32,807 nt of DNA. It comes from Calditrichota bacterium (GTDB lineage: Bacteria; Calditrichota; Calditrichia; JAJRVZ01). Positions within the stretch are counted from its first letter, which is position 1. Every line of letters starts with the position of its first letter. Shown here in pieces: positions 1 to 8,093 of the stretch. The notes beneath the pieces were generated by a model. It had not been told where the DNA came from and searched no databases. It was given only the letters and a program-made list of their open reading frames with translations. The stretch covers positions 1-32,807 of the forward strand of contig JAJRVZ010000064.1 in assembly GCA_024277055.1 (NCBI GenBank), written 5' to 3'. The translations under genes and the position numbers were made by a program.

Positions 1-295
1 CTATCAGCACATCTCCCCGTTGCAGCATCGGTTTCAGATCGGTAATAACAGCGTCGACGGCTTTACCCGCAGGTACCATTATCATTATTTTATAAGGTTT
101 TTTCAATAATCCGACAAACTCCCTGATATTTTTAGCGACCGACATTTTTTTTCCTGAAAATATTTCAGCGCCTGCTTTCTGCTTGTTTTCATCCAAATCA
201 AATCCGGCAACCGAAAACCCATTCCGTTCCAGGTTTAATGCCAGATTGCGCCCCATAACTCCCAGGCCTATCATTCCAATATCGAATTTCGACAT
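1..295 (-). CDS. gnd: 6-phosphogluconate dehydrogenase, N-terminal part (cut by window edge)
   Basis: The 98 visible codons encode the N-terminal NAD(P)-binding Rossmann domain of decarboxylating 6-phosphogluconate dehydrogenase, the pentose-phosphate enzyme that converts 6-phosphogluconate to ribulose 5-phosphate and CO2. The nucleotide-binding loop reads IGMIGLGVMGRNLALN near residues 6-21, followed by the family segment LLKKPYKIMIMVPAGKAVD. The gene runs off the left edge, so the catalytic all-helical domain is not visible. Two in-frame ATGs exist, at 301 and 295. The AAAGGA ribosome-binding site is only 2 bases from the first but 8 bases from the second, so 295 is chosen. A related 3-hydroxyisobutyrate-type dehydrogenase is less likely because the match to Gnd is close along the whole stretch. 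Confidence 0.88.
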   Translation of the reverse strand, partial: MSKFDIGMIGLGVMGRNLALNLERNGFSVAGFDLDENKQKAGAEIFSGKKMSVAKNIREFVGLLKKPYKIMIMVPAGKAVDAVITDLKPMLQRGDVLI

Positions 296-711
296 TTTCA
301 TTATCCTTTGTAAATTGACTTTATTTTAAAATAAAAATGGATGCTTTGAAAGTTTTTCCGGACTTTTACACTTCATCCTTAAATCAGGTAACGGAACAAT
401 CACCGTAATCGTATATTTCTCAAAAAGCTAAATTCCATGGGTACTTTAATAAGTTTCCATTTCATTCACATGGAATATTTCTGCTGCCAGGGAAGATGTA
501 TAAAAATGTTTATTTAATGCAAATATATTAAGCTGCAAAGATTCTTTTCGTGAAAGAAGTGAACATCCGTATTCATGTAAGCAGGTTTCCGTATACGGAT
601 ATTGGTGGGAGATCAACAGAAATGTTATTGGCAGGATATCCTTTGGACAACCGTTGATTGCCTGACTTTTTCCGAAAAATCTTCCGGCCCGCAGGTCGGG
701 AGTATAATTAC
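296..711. other. Intergenic region with AT-rich and 12-bp palindromes
   Basis: No convincing gene is present. The stretch lies between the 3' end of the cytochrome locus and gnd, both on the minus strand, so it probably holds the gnd promoter. A perfect 16-bp AT palindrome sits at 320-335, just upstream of the gnd ribosome-binding site. A perfect 12-bp palindrome TCCGTATACGGA is at 588-599, with a further half-site ATCCGTAT at 565-572. These could be operators, but no matching regulator is encoded nearby. Confidence 0.4.
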
Positions 712-1305
712 TTATTTATTGTGACAAGTTAAACACAATTGGCTGCCGTTGTTGTTTTTTACAAGCAAATGTTTCGTATCAGCCTGACCATGCACATCAT
801 GACAGGAAATACACTCAACCCTGTGATCGCGCAATAAATCCTCATCAATAGAATTTCCCAATCCTGATTCGGTTGTAATGGGATTGGCCAGTTGTCCGTC
901 TTTTATAGTGAGACTGGCATCATACACAAAAGATATCGGGTGGTCATTACCGAGATCGTCCCCAAGAGCTTTGCGCACGTTTTTTTCATTGCTCCCCTGA
1001 ATCAGGACGCTTTCAAGCGCCACGGTTCCATCATGGCAGCTTAAACACAGTTTTGATATACCGCTTGGTTCACCAACAAAAGCATCCATTGTTGCTGTTT
1101 TATAAACCCGAAAGCTTTCCCCTCTATCCGGAAAGATATCCGTTCTGACCTCTGTGTACTGTCCACTTTTAAAATGACAGATTACACAATTCTCATTTCC
1201 TGCGTTCCATTGTTGCGAGTCAAATCGGTGGGGTGCTTTGAGTAAAGTTTGTCCATAAACTGCACTCATCAAAGCGAGTACAAAAAGGGCTGAAATCCGT
1301 TTCAT
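712..1305 (-). CDS. Tetraheme c-type cytochrome, divergent paralog
   Basis: This is a secreted 197-residue protein with a Sec signal peptide (cleavage near the AVYGQ at residues 15-19) and four CXXCH heme sites at residues 40-44, 87-91, 165-169 and 191-195. It belongs to the same doubled-CXXCH family as the products of 8094-8714, 7358-8014 and 1535-2197: it shares the SKLCLSCHDGTVAL block, the DHPIS segment, the SGLG..I..DLL segment and the LCLTCH C-terminus. It is the most divergent copy. The first heme site is not followed by the PH and LWNH residues found in its sisters, so one distal heme ligand is apparently missing or replaced. It is the last gene of the locus. It most likely carries electrons outside the inner membrane; whether it is a filament subunit, a cap or a soluble carrier cannot be told from sequence. 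Confidence 0.88.
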   Translation of the reverse strand: MKRISALFVLALMSAVYGQTLLKAPHRFDSQQWNAGNENCVICHFKSGQYTEVRTDIFPDRGESFRVYKTATMDAFVGEPSGISKLCLSCHDGTVALESVLIQGSNEKNVRKALGDDLGNDHPISFVYDASLTIKDGQLANPITTESGLGNSIDEDLLRDHRVECISCHDVHGQADTKHLLVKNNNGSQLCLTCHNK

Positions 1306-1534
1306 TCCTTTCCTCTTACTTTGGCTAACTTGTTAAAAAGATAACAATATATTGCCTAAACATCAAGCAATAATATTGCACAAAAACTTACATTTTCACC
1401 TTTTTTATAAATTGTTTTTGTCCTTTTCTCTATTCCTGATAATCGTCGGTTTTTACTGCTTTTTTAATCAATGAACACAGTTGGTAAATTTTTATTTTTT
1501 TACCATATGCCCCCTTCGTCCCGGCTATAAATTC

Positions 1535-2197
1535 CTATTTTTTATGACAGGTAAAACAGAGGGCGCTGTTTGTGTTATCTACCCGAAGGGACAATGTACG
1601 GGTGGTTCCTCCATGAACAAAATGGCAGCCAAGACACCCATCCGTATTTCGTGACACATGAACATCATGACATGTTGAACACTCGACTTTTCCATCCTGT
1701 AATAAATCCTGCGCAATGGTTCCCCCCAACCCGGACGGCGTTGTTGCCGGATCATACAACTCGCCGTCTGCAGTAGCCAGGGCTGAATTGTAGGTTATCG
1801 AAATCGGATGATCGTCTTTTAATTCCGTCCCGATAAGCCCGACGCTGATATACAAGACTCCACCGGTATTACCACTGTGGTTCTCCAGGGCCACGGTTCC
1901 ATCATGGCAAGACAGACACAATTTCGAATGCCCGCCGGGCTGACCGGGGATCGATTCCATGGTTGAACTCTGATAAACCTGAAACACTGAAGTGGTAAGC
2001 TGATGATTCCATAGGGGAGAATTCGGTACATCCACACTGGCATTGTGCGGAGTGTGGCAGGGTAAACAGATTTCATTGTTTGCCCAGGCTGATCCGCTGA
2101 AATCGTGATGGCTTTGCGTAATATCAGCCAGCGCGACGGTACATAATGATACAAGTAAAAATATCACTAAAAGTTTAATTATAGTTTTTACAGACAT
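1535..2197 (-). CDS. Pentaheme c-type cytochrome of the tetraheme family
   Basis: The 220-residue product has a Sec signal peptide (hydrophobic residues 5-22, cleavage near VALA-D) and five CXXCH motifs at residues 44-48, 94-98, 173-177, 188-192 and 214-218. Four coincide with the sites of its tetraheme sisters; the fourth, CLGCH, is extra and lies in a short insertion after the CHDVH motif. The conserved CHTPH, PLWNH, SKLCLSCHDG and DDHPIS segments are all present. It lies 100 bases downstream of the 14-site cytochrome and 229 bases upstream of the divergent paralog, on the same strand, and is probably co-transcribed with them. Its role is electron transfer in the periplasm or outside the cell; the extra heme may extend the chain at a junction, which is an inference. 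Confidence 0.9.
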   Translation of the reverse strand: MSVKTIIKLLVIFLLVSLCTVALADITQSHHDFSGSAWANNEICLPCHTPHNASVDVPNSPLWNHQLTTSVFQVYQSSTMESIPGQPGGHSKLCLSCHDGTVALENHSGNTGGVLYISVGLIGTELKDDHPISITYNSALATADGELYDPATTPSGLGGTIAQDLLQDGKVECSTCHDVHVSRNTDGCLGCHFVHGGTTRTLSLRVDNTNSALCFTCHKK

Positions 2198-2297
2198 GAT
2201 CCGTCTCCTAAACTATATTTATTGTTAAAATTTTATCATAGTAATAATCGACCGTTTTTACTCTACTTAAACCTCAAATTAACAAATACTTCATTTA

Positions 2298-3608
2298 CTA
2301 CCTGGTCCTTGAGTAAGTCTTTTCTTCATTACACGCAGGAAGACACTTCCCCCCGCTTTCTGTCGCTTCATATTTTATCGGCATTTTCCAGCGACCGAAT
2401 CTTGCTTTTTCAGCTATCAGAAAATCCTGATCGGATGCATGTACATTATGACAATTAATACAGCTTCTGGATTTATCCCGCATTACATGCAGATAGTGTA
2501 AATTTAAAAGACCATTTCTGAATTCAGTTTCCGTCGAAGTATTCTTTTTCTCAATTAAATTACTATCATGGCAACCGAAACACAAGGCAAAATTTTCACT
2601 TTTCCCGGTTGTATAATTTCCTTCGGGAAAGGTAAGCGTCAATATCTTGCTGTTTTGTGATCCATGAGGCAAATGACAAGTTGAACATCCCTCTTCCAGG
2701 GGGGCGTGTAAGGTTTTCTTATTAATATCGATTAACTCCGGCCGCTTTCGCGTTGGTGCCAGACTTCTCTTATTCGCGCTTGAATGGCAATTCAAACATA
2801 CTTTTTGCTCTTCGGATTTTAATAAACTGTAGTTTTCACTGATGTGAGGTGAATGACAATTTAAACAGGTGCCTTTTTGACCTAGAGCCGGATGTGGAAC
2901 TTTCGATTGTTCAGCCGTTTGTTGGATTTCGTCATGACATTCGTAACACAAATTTGGTGGATTCATTATCGTTAGCTTAGCCCTTGGTGAATAATGAGGG
3001 ACATGACAATTCAGACAGTCTTCTTCAAATGGTGCGTGAATCGTTTCCGTTGATTCCGTGGCCTGTAAATCATCATGACATTGTAAACATAATTCCGGTG
3101 ATTCGGCTTTTAAAAGAGCACTATTATCGGATTCATGAGGATCATGGCAATTCATGCACTGTTCGTCTTTCACCGGAGCATGGCCAAAACGGCTGTTTTC
3201 TTCAATCAATTCATGGCAGCTGAGACATATAATATGTTTACCTTCCTTTAACAGAAAATACTCCAGATTCGAACCGTGCGGTGAATGGCAGGTTGTGCAA
3301 TCACCCTCTTCAACAGGGGGGTGTATATTTTGTTTTGTACCTTTTTCATCATGGCAATTATAACATAATGTCGGTACTTCGTCACTTATCGTATATTCCT
3401 GGCCCGGATTCTCCGGGTGCTTTGTTTCCTCCGAGTTAAGTTCGTGACAATTGGTGCAGTCCTCCTCAAACGGGGGATGCAGTTCGGAAAGATTAAAAAG
3501 TGATCCATGACATGCCGCCCCCCCACAGCTCTCTTCCTGAGCTATCAACTCCTTCCCTGCAGGAAGCAATACAAGTATACTCGATAAAATCAACAACGGT
3601 ATTTTCAA
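2298..3608 (-). CDS. Multiheme cytochrome with 13 CXXCH, one CX4CH and a degenerate C-terminal heme site
   Basis: This 436-residue secreted cytochrome starts with a signal peptide (residues 1-23) and then carries a chain of paired CXXCH motifs of the doubled-CXXCH type, with CxxCHxPH and H.P...E..C..CH spacing repeated throughout. There are 13 CXXCH sites plus a CGGAACH (CX4CH) at residues 28-34, so up to 14 hemes. Near the C-terminus the sequence CLPACN at 422-427 sits where the 12-heme neighbour has a CX3CH, so that site seems to have lost its histidine. Its start overlaps the stop of the outer-membrane barrel gene by 4 bases, which implies translational coupling. By analogy with porin-cytochrome conduits it could be the cytochrome held in, or just beside, the barrel. 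Whether it is periplasmic or surface-exposed is not visible in the sequence. Confidence 0.9.
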   Translation of the reverse strand: MKIPLLILSSILVLLPAGKELIAQEESCGGAACHGSLFNLSELHPPFEEDCTNCHELNSEETKHPENPGQEYTISDEVPTLCYNCHDEKGTKQNIHPPVEEGDCTTCHSPHGSNLEYFLLKEGKHIICLSCHELIEENSRFGHAPVKDEQCMNCHDPHESDNSALLKAESPELCLQCHDDLQATESTETIHAPFEEDCLNCHVPHYSPRAKLTIMNPPNLCYECHDEIQQTAEQSKVPHPALGQKGTCLNCHSPHISENYSLLKSEEQKVCLNCHSSANKRSLAPTRKRPELIDINKKTLHAPLEEGCSTCHLPHGSQNSKILTLTFPEGNYTTGKSENFALCFGCHDSNLIEKKNTSTETEFRNGLLNLHYLHVMRDKSRSCINCHNVHASDQDFLIAEKARFGRWKMPIKYEATESGGKCLPACNEEKTYSRTR

Positions 3609-5608
3609 AACTTACGCTCCAGTCGTAAATACCCGCTACTGTAATTCAACTGTTCTTCAAAAAAATCTCTTTTGAAAGTCTCAAAGCCTACGGATATTTT
3701 CAATTCCCGGTAAAAGGTGCTGAACTCCCCGCGAAAAGTAAGAAGATCCAGATCGATGGTTCTTCCACTTTGAAACCGGTATGACCCATCAAATTTTACA
3801 TGTGTTCTGTATGCCAGATTATAAATCAACCTGGCGGAAATATCTCTGAAGGTCTGTTCGTCATTATCATCTACCAGAATATACTGACGATAATTTCCGG
3901 TTACAGATGCGAGTAAATCCGTAAGCAGGTTACCGGCAATGGTTACATAGTATTGCTCGGATTTATAAGGAATAATGTTCGAGCGGAAATTGTCGTTTTC
4001 ATATCCGGCCTGAATCAGTTTGTGCCTTACATTCAAACCAAAAACGTTTTGATTGAACTTTTTCAGAATCAGTGCTTCTGAATTCGAAAAATCATCGAAC
4101 GATGATTCGTTATACCGAAAATAGAATTCCAGCAAATTTCTGAATAAACTTAATGAAGCACTGTAGGTATTATTGTTCGATGTGAATTCGTAAGACCCCT
4201 GTTGTACCGCTGTATAATTTACCAGAACGGTGGCACCGGCTGGTATCTGGCCTCCCGGCAGTCGTTGGATTTCAAGGAAATTTCCACGTTCGATGAGCAC
4301 GAAATCTATGTTTTCCTGGTAGATAATCGTTTGTGTTTCATCTGTAACCGTTACGCTTCCCGCAATGACAAAGGGGAATTTCAGCAATTCGGTTCCGCTG
4401 TCTGTTAATACATGCGTTTCATTAACCAGCTGAATTGTATTCTCACCGGCATTTCGCGTTTCTGTTCTTTGACGTGAACTGTATTTTAATCCCAATCGTC
4501 CGAATGGAATTTTCTTTTTATAATCAAAAGAATATCCATAGCCTTTATAATTTTCTTTGTATTCAGTTTGATTAAAATCGTTGTATTCATAATAGATATC
4601 ACTGGACAAACTTTCGAACAACTGATGGCCGAGGTTTGCGATAATACTTTGATTCTTCACATCCAATTTATCTTGTTCAAATTTAGAAAACTGATAATTC
4701 AGACGGCTTTTAAAATTCCAGGGTAACTCGTATGAGACCGATTCATTCGCCTGAATTCTTTTAAATGGTATGGTTCCGTTTTCAATCTTGTAATTGATAA
4801 ATGAAATATAATTTCCCTTTGTTTTGCCGAAGCGTATTGTGTTGCTTAGTTCAATATTCGCAATTTTATTTTCAACTGTTGTGTCAAACAAATAGTCCCT
4901 TGAAAAATCGTCGTACGATACTTCGAGACGATGGGTATCAAATTCGGAAAAGGATTTTTGAAATTCCAGGCCGTAAAAATTGTCCCTGCTTCTGTATTTC
5001 CGCCCTGTCTGTAATTCTTCCTGATCCCATTTTTGATTGTTATACATTAATCGAAACGGAAGAATATCGTTGCGAAATGCAAAATTTACACCAAAACCCG
5101 TCCGGTACATTTCTACATTAGTAGTAAACTCCCGATTGGTAAAACTGTGATTAAAACTTCCGAACAAACTGAAGTTGATCGGCTTACCGGAGAAGAAAGC
5201 CACCCTGCTGTTTATTTTTTCCGCAGTGTTTATCTCGGATCTGTCCGGTATAACCAGATAGCGGTCCCGCTGCGTAGCGGGATTATACTCGCCACCCAAT
5301 TCGATACTCACCAGGTTGGGATGAAACATGTAACTGCGAGTGTTCAATTCAAGTTTTCCCAGGAAGAGCGAGCTTTCCAGTTCATCCTGCAGACCACCTT
5401 TTAATTGGGTATCCTGTTTTCTGTAATTTCCTTCTAATGAAAAACTGCCGTTTATTCTCTGCAATGAAAATAATCTTAAGGGAACATCACGCTGGGCATA
5501 TAACGTTCCGGATAAGATGGAAACAGCCATAATGACCGTCATCATTAATTTAAAAGTATCTGAATTCCTGTATTTACCGTTTAATCGACTTCTTCTCATA
5601 TTCTTCAT
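3605..5608 (-). CDS. Outer-membrane beta-barrel (porin-like) protein of the cytochrome locus
   Basis: The 667-residue product has a long positively charged N-terminus and a signal sequence (hydrophobic residues about 21-36, cleavage near TLYAQ). The rest is rich in alternating hydrophobic and aromatic strands separated by polar turns, and it ends in ERKF, the terminal aromatic residue typical of barrels inserted by the BAM machinery. Around residues 400-460 there is a soluble-looking insertion with a GSVTVTDE...DFVLIE...G.IPAGATVLVNY pattern seen in various surface proteins. There is no CXXCH. It is embedded without gaps between a 5-heme lipoprotein and a 14-site cytochrome, the context expected for the porin of a porin-cytochrome conduit. 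I do not see clear sequence identity to MtrB or OmbB, so the role rests on fold features and context. Confidence 0.8.
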   Translation of the reverse strand: MKNMRRSRLNGKYRNSDTFKLMMTVIMAVSILSGTLYAQRDVPLRLFSLQRINGSFSLEGNYRKQDTQLKGGLQDELESSLFLGKLELNTRSYMFHPNLVSIELGGEYNPATQRDRYLVIPDRSEINTAEKINSRVAFFSGKPINFSLFGSFNHSFTNREFTTNVEMYRTGFGVNFAFRNDILPFRLMYNNQKWDQEELQTGRKYRSRDNFYGLEFQKSFSEFDTHRLEVSYDDFSRDYLFDTTVENKIANIELSNTIRFGKTKGNYISFINYKIENGTIPFKRIQANESVSYELPWNFKSRLNYQFSKFEQDKLDVKNQSIIANLGHQLFESLSSDIYYEYNDFNQTEYKENYKGYGYSFDYKKKIPFGRLGLKYSSRQRTETRNAGENTIQLVNETHVLTDSGTELLKFPFVIAGSVTVTDETQTIIYQENIDFVLIERGNFLEIQRLPGGQIPAGATVLVNYTAVQQGSYEFTSNNNTYSASLSLFRNLLEFYFRYNESSFDDFSNSEALILKKFNQNVFGLNVRHKLIQAGYENDNFRSNIIPYKSEQYYVTIAGNLLTDLLASVTGNYRQYILVDDNDEQTFRDISARLIYNLAYRTHVKFDGSYRFQSGRTIDLDLLTFRGEFSTFYRELKISVGFETFKRDFFEEQLNYSSGYLRLERKF

Positions 5609-6184
5609 TTAAAAGAAAAAATATTGATCATCCCCGCCATGAGGATTATGACATTCTATACATGTAGCATCATCAATTCCTTCATGCGCTTCGTTTTTGA
5701 AAACATCTTTTTGCTCATGACAATACAGGCAAAGATCCTGGCCCGTACGTTCCAGCAATTTTTTTTCACTGGCCATATGTGGATTATGACAACCGGTACA
5801 ATTCCCCGATACTACCGGGCCGTGCAAATAGGTATAGTTTTCGCTGAAGTCGTCATGGCAGTTAAAACAAAGCGCCGGCGGTTGTTCCAGCAATCTGTTG
5901 CCCTCCTCCAGATTATGGCAATCCGTACAGGCTCTCTCCTGGAAGGGCGGGTGAAAAACAAATTCACTTTCCTTCTTTCCCCGCAGCGACCGCAATTCAT
6001 TTTTATTTGATGCCAGTTTAGTGGAATCCTGCTTTACTTCTTTTTTTGCATTCGGGTCCGGTACACCATCAAAAAAGGTACTGAGGATATCATAAGTGGT
6101 CTGCCGGTTACAGCTCACCAGAATTCCCGAAAAAATTATTGTAAATATCAGTGGCCGAATCAAATTTTTGGTTTTCAGTCTCAA
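5609..6184 (-). CDS. Pentaheme cytochrome lipoprotein
   Basis: This 191-residue protein has a lipoprotein signal with lipobox LVSC, lipidated Cys at residue 25, then a low-complexity charged linker and a C-terminal domain with five CXXCH motifs (CTDCH, CFNCH, CTGCH, CLYCH, CIECH). The motifs occur as doubled-CXXCH repeats with the CHNPH and H.P......C..CH spacing, so each heme can find a histidine partner. The stop codon abuts the ATG of the barrel gene with no gap, and the NHL lipoprotein gene lies only 7 bases upstream. A small lipid-anchored cytochrome next to a barrel suggests an electron relay at the periplasmic face of the outer membrane. Which membrane the lipid anchor sits in is not decided by the sequence. 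Confidence 0.88.
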   Translation of the reverse strand: MRLKTKNLIRPLIFTIIFSGILVSCNRQTTYDILSTFFDGVPDPNAKKEVKQDSTKLASNKNELRSLRGKKESEFVFHPPFQERACTDCHNLEEGNRLLEQPPALCFNCHDDFSENYTYLHGPVVSGNCTGCHNPHMASEKKLLERTGQDLCLYCHEQKDVFKNEAHEGIDDATCIECHNPHGGDDQYFFF

Positions 6185-6191
6185 AGTAAAA

Positions 6192-7271
6192 TCACTGTAT
6201 AGTTATTTTTGGTTCAACAAACCCATACACACTTATTTTATCCGGTCCATACTGATTCGTAACAAAAATCAGATACTTTAGATTAAAGCTGCTATGGACA
6301 TATTTTTGAAAATATTTCAGGTTATTGTAATCGACCATCACTTTCGCCGGGAGCCACATGTCTCCCGGTTGACTGTAACTCCCCCCGAAAAACATCATTA
6401 ATTGTCCCTCTGAATTAAACATCTGTACATTCTCAAACCCCGAATCAACTACATAAAGAATATTATTCTTGTCGACGGCAATACCTTTGGGACGAACAAA
6501 TTGTCCCAATCCCCTTCCGAAGCTGCCAATGGATTTAATGTATTCACCTTTTTTGTTAAATACTTTTATTTTGAAAGCTCCGAAATCGCTGACATATATC
6601 CGGTTTGAACTGACGGTTAAATTAATTGGCTGATTTAAAAACTGCGGATCATCCGTTTCGGCATCCGGAAAAGAAAACAAGTGGCGAAAACCGTTTTTTG
6701 TATAGACATGAATTTTATGCTGACGCATATCGCAAAACCAGATCGTATCATTTTTTACAACTACATCCGTCGGTTTGGATTCCATCGCATCTCCGAATGC
6801 GGCAACATATTTCAAGTTCTGATTGAAGACGATTATCTGTTTTCTATTGGCATCTGCCACGTATAACAAACCCTGCTCATCTACGGAACAATTGATGGGT
6901 TTTTTTATCAGTCCGAGTCCGCTCGGTTTAAAATAGTCGAAAGTTTTCTGATTAAGATCCAGAATTTCCAAACCGCCTATTATCGAGTCACATATATAAA
7001 TTCTGCCCTTATAAATCGCAATACCATACGGCTTTACGATGGGATCACCCTGCTTTTCGCCCAATATATATTTCATCAGGCCGGTACGTTGACCGGTTAT
7101 ATCTATACTTGAACTGAAGCTGGTCAGATATTGAATACGGGTAGTATCCGGGGGAGCAGGAAAAATCCTCAATTCGCTTTCACTGATAAGGCGTGTACCA
7201 CTTGTGGAACAGGATATAAAAAAAACAGCGATTAGAAAAACCGCTAGTTTTGTTAAATTCCATTTTTTCAT
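6192..7271 (-). CDS. NHL-repeat six-bladed beta-propeller lipoprotein
   Basis: The 359-residue product begins with a lipoprotein signal (lipobox FISC, Cys 21) and then the PAPPDTTRIQYL segment typical of the N-terminus of NHL lipoproteins that occur next to multiheme cytochrome genes. The body consists of about six NHL blades with recurring patterns such as KPYGIAI...IYICDS, KPINCSVDEQGLLYVAD and RPKGIAVDKNNILYVVDSG. There are no heme motifs or catalytic residues. NHL propellers usually serve as binding platforms, so it may hold or assemble cytochromes at the envelope. It is separated from the upstream tetraheme gene by a hairpin at 7293-7321 and is followed after 7 bases by the 5-heme lipoprotein. 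A second NHL protein without a lipobox is encoded at 13484-14503. Confidence 0.88.
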   Translation of the reverse strand: MKKWNLTKLAVFLIAVFFISCSTSGTRLISESELRIFPAPPDTTRIQYLTSFSSSIDITGQRTGLMKYILGEKQGDPIVKPYGIAIYKGRIYICDSIIGGLEILDLNQKTFDYFKPSGLGLIKKPINCSVDEQGLLYVADANRKQIIVFNQNLKYVAAFGDAMESKPTDVVVKNDTIWFCDMRQHKIHVYTKNGFRHLFSFPDAETDDPQFLNQPINLTVSSNRIYVSDFGAFKIKVFNKKGEYIKSIGSFGRGLGQFVRPKGIAVDKNNILYVVDSGFENVQMFNSEGQLMMFFGGSYSQPGDMWLPAKVMVDYNNLKYFQKYVHSSFNLKYLIFVTNQYGPDKISVYGFVEPKITIQ

Positions 7272-7292
7272 TTTCCATCCTCATCTTTATAA

Positions 7293-7321
7293 TTTAGGGG
7301 TGATAAACAATCACCCCTAAA
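7293..7321 (-). terminator. Hairpin after tetraheme gene (terminator or attenuator)
   Basis: An 11-bp perfect stem (TTTAGGGGTGA / TCACCCCTAAA, loop of 7) lies between the stop at 7358 and the next gene start at 7271. The 3' side on the minus strand is AT-rich but has only a weak U-run, so partial termination or mRNA 3'-end protection is more likely than a full stop. It would lower expression of the NHL, lipoprotein and barrel genes relative to the tetraheme gene. Confidence 0.65.
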
Positions 7322-7357
7322 ATTACATAATTTTCACGGTTACAACAAGATTTCCTC

Positions 7358-8014
7358 TTATTTCAGATGACAGGTTAAACACAAACCGCTGTTCACGTTT
7401 GAGATAAGCAGCAATTTTGTTCCGGGCACGGATTGTGTATTATGTACATCATGGCAGGATGCACATTGAAGTTTCTGTCCGAAAAGTAAATCCGTATCAA
7501 TTGTGTTGCCCAGCCCGCTGTTCGTGGTTGAAGGATCGGCCAATTCACCATCGGAAGTCGCAAGGGCGGAATTATAAGTAATCGATATCGGATGATCGTC
7601 AGTAAGATCCGTTCCCATGACATCCCTGTGTCCTGAAGACCAGAACACGGTTCCGGTCTGTCCTCCCCAGCTGTCCAGTGCCACCGTGCCATCATGACAA
7701 CTCAAACAAAGTTTGGATACACCGTCCGGCTGTCCTGTGGCAGCATCCATGGTTGTGCTGGTATAGGGTGTGAAATTTGCCGTTGTAACCTCATGGTTCC
7801 ACAAAGGGGCATCAACAACACTTGCATCTGCATTGTGCGGTGTATGACATGGAATACAAATCTCATCCGTTCCACCGTGCATGAAGGTCCAGTTCCACCC
7901 GGAGCTGGAAAAATCATGTTGAGAACCTACAATCGTTTGTGCCTGCATTGTTAATGCCGAAGCATAAAAAAGAACCAAAAGCCCCCGCAAAAAGATTCTT
8001 ATTGTTGCTTGCAT
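7358..8014 (-). CDS. Tetraheme c-type cytochrome, candidate extracellular filament subunit
   Basis: This is a 218-residue secreted protein with a signal peptide ending near MQAQ (residues 23-26) and four CXXCH sites at residues 53-57, 103-107, 184-188 and 212-216. Non-heme histidines that recur in the family (QHDF, CHTPH, DDHP, CHDVH) give four candidates for distal ligands, so bis-His coordination of all four hemes is plausible. It is very similar to the product of 8094-8714 directly upstream, including the DAPLWNHEVTT block, which suggests tandem duplication. Small secreted tetraheme cytochromes next to NHL propellers and multiheme partners resemble loci of extracellular cytochrome filaments (OmcE-like and archaeal types); that resemblance is from gene context and motif layout, not from an alignment. 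A hairpin follows the gene. Confidence 0.92.
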   Translation of the reverse strand: MQATIRIFLRGLLVLFYASALTMQAQTIVGSQHDFSSSGWNWTFMHGGTDEICIPCHTPHNADASVVDAPLWNHEVTTANFTPYTSTTMDAATGQPDGVSKLCLSCHDGTVALDSWGGQTGTVFWSSGHRDVMGTDLTDDHPISITYNSALATSDGELADPSTTNSGLGNTIDTDLLFGQKLQCASCHDVHNTQSVPGTKLLLISNVNSGLCLTCHLK

Positions 8015-8051
8015 GATCTATGTTCATTATTTCACTAATCATTTAATTAAA

Positions 8052-8076
8052 AAGGGCGGAAGGCAATTCCGCCCTT
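8052..8076 (-). terminator. Rho-independent terminator after first tetraheme gene
   Basis: A perfect 9-bp GC-rich stem (AAGGGCGGA / TCCGCCCTT, loop of 7) lies 17 bases after the stop of the 8094-8714 gene. On the minus strand it is followed by TTTTTAATT, the layout of an intrinsic terminator. Read-through would feed the next tetraheme gene, so the first cytochrome is likely the most abundant product. Confidence 0.8.
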
Positions 8077-8093
8077 AAGATCTGATTGTTTTT

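Noticed and set aside
1508-1523. GG-N10-GC match on the minus strand (CGGGACG-AAGG-GGGCA) upstream of the divergent tetraheme gene
   Set aside because: The -12 half lacks the TT before GC and the -24 half has two mismatches; it lies about 200 bases before the gene. Too weak next to the two better sites.
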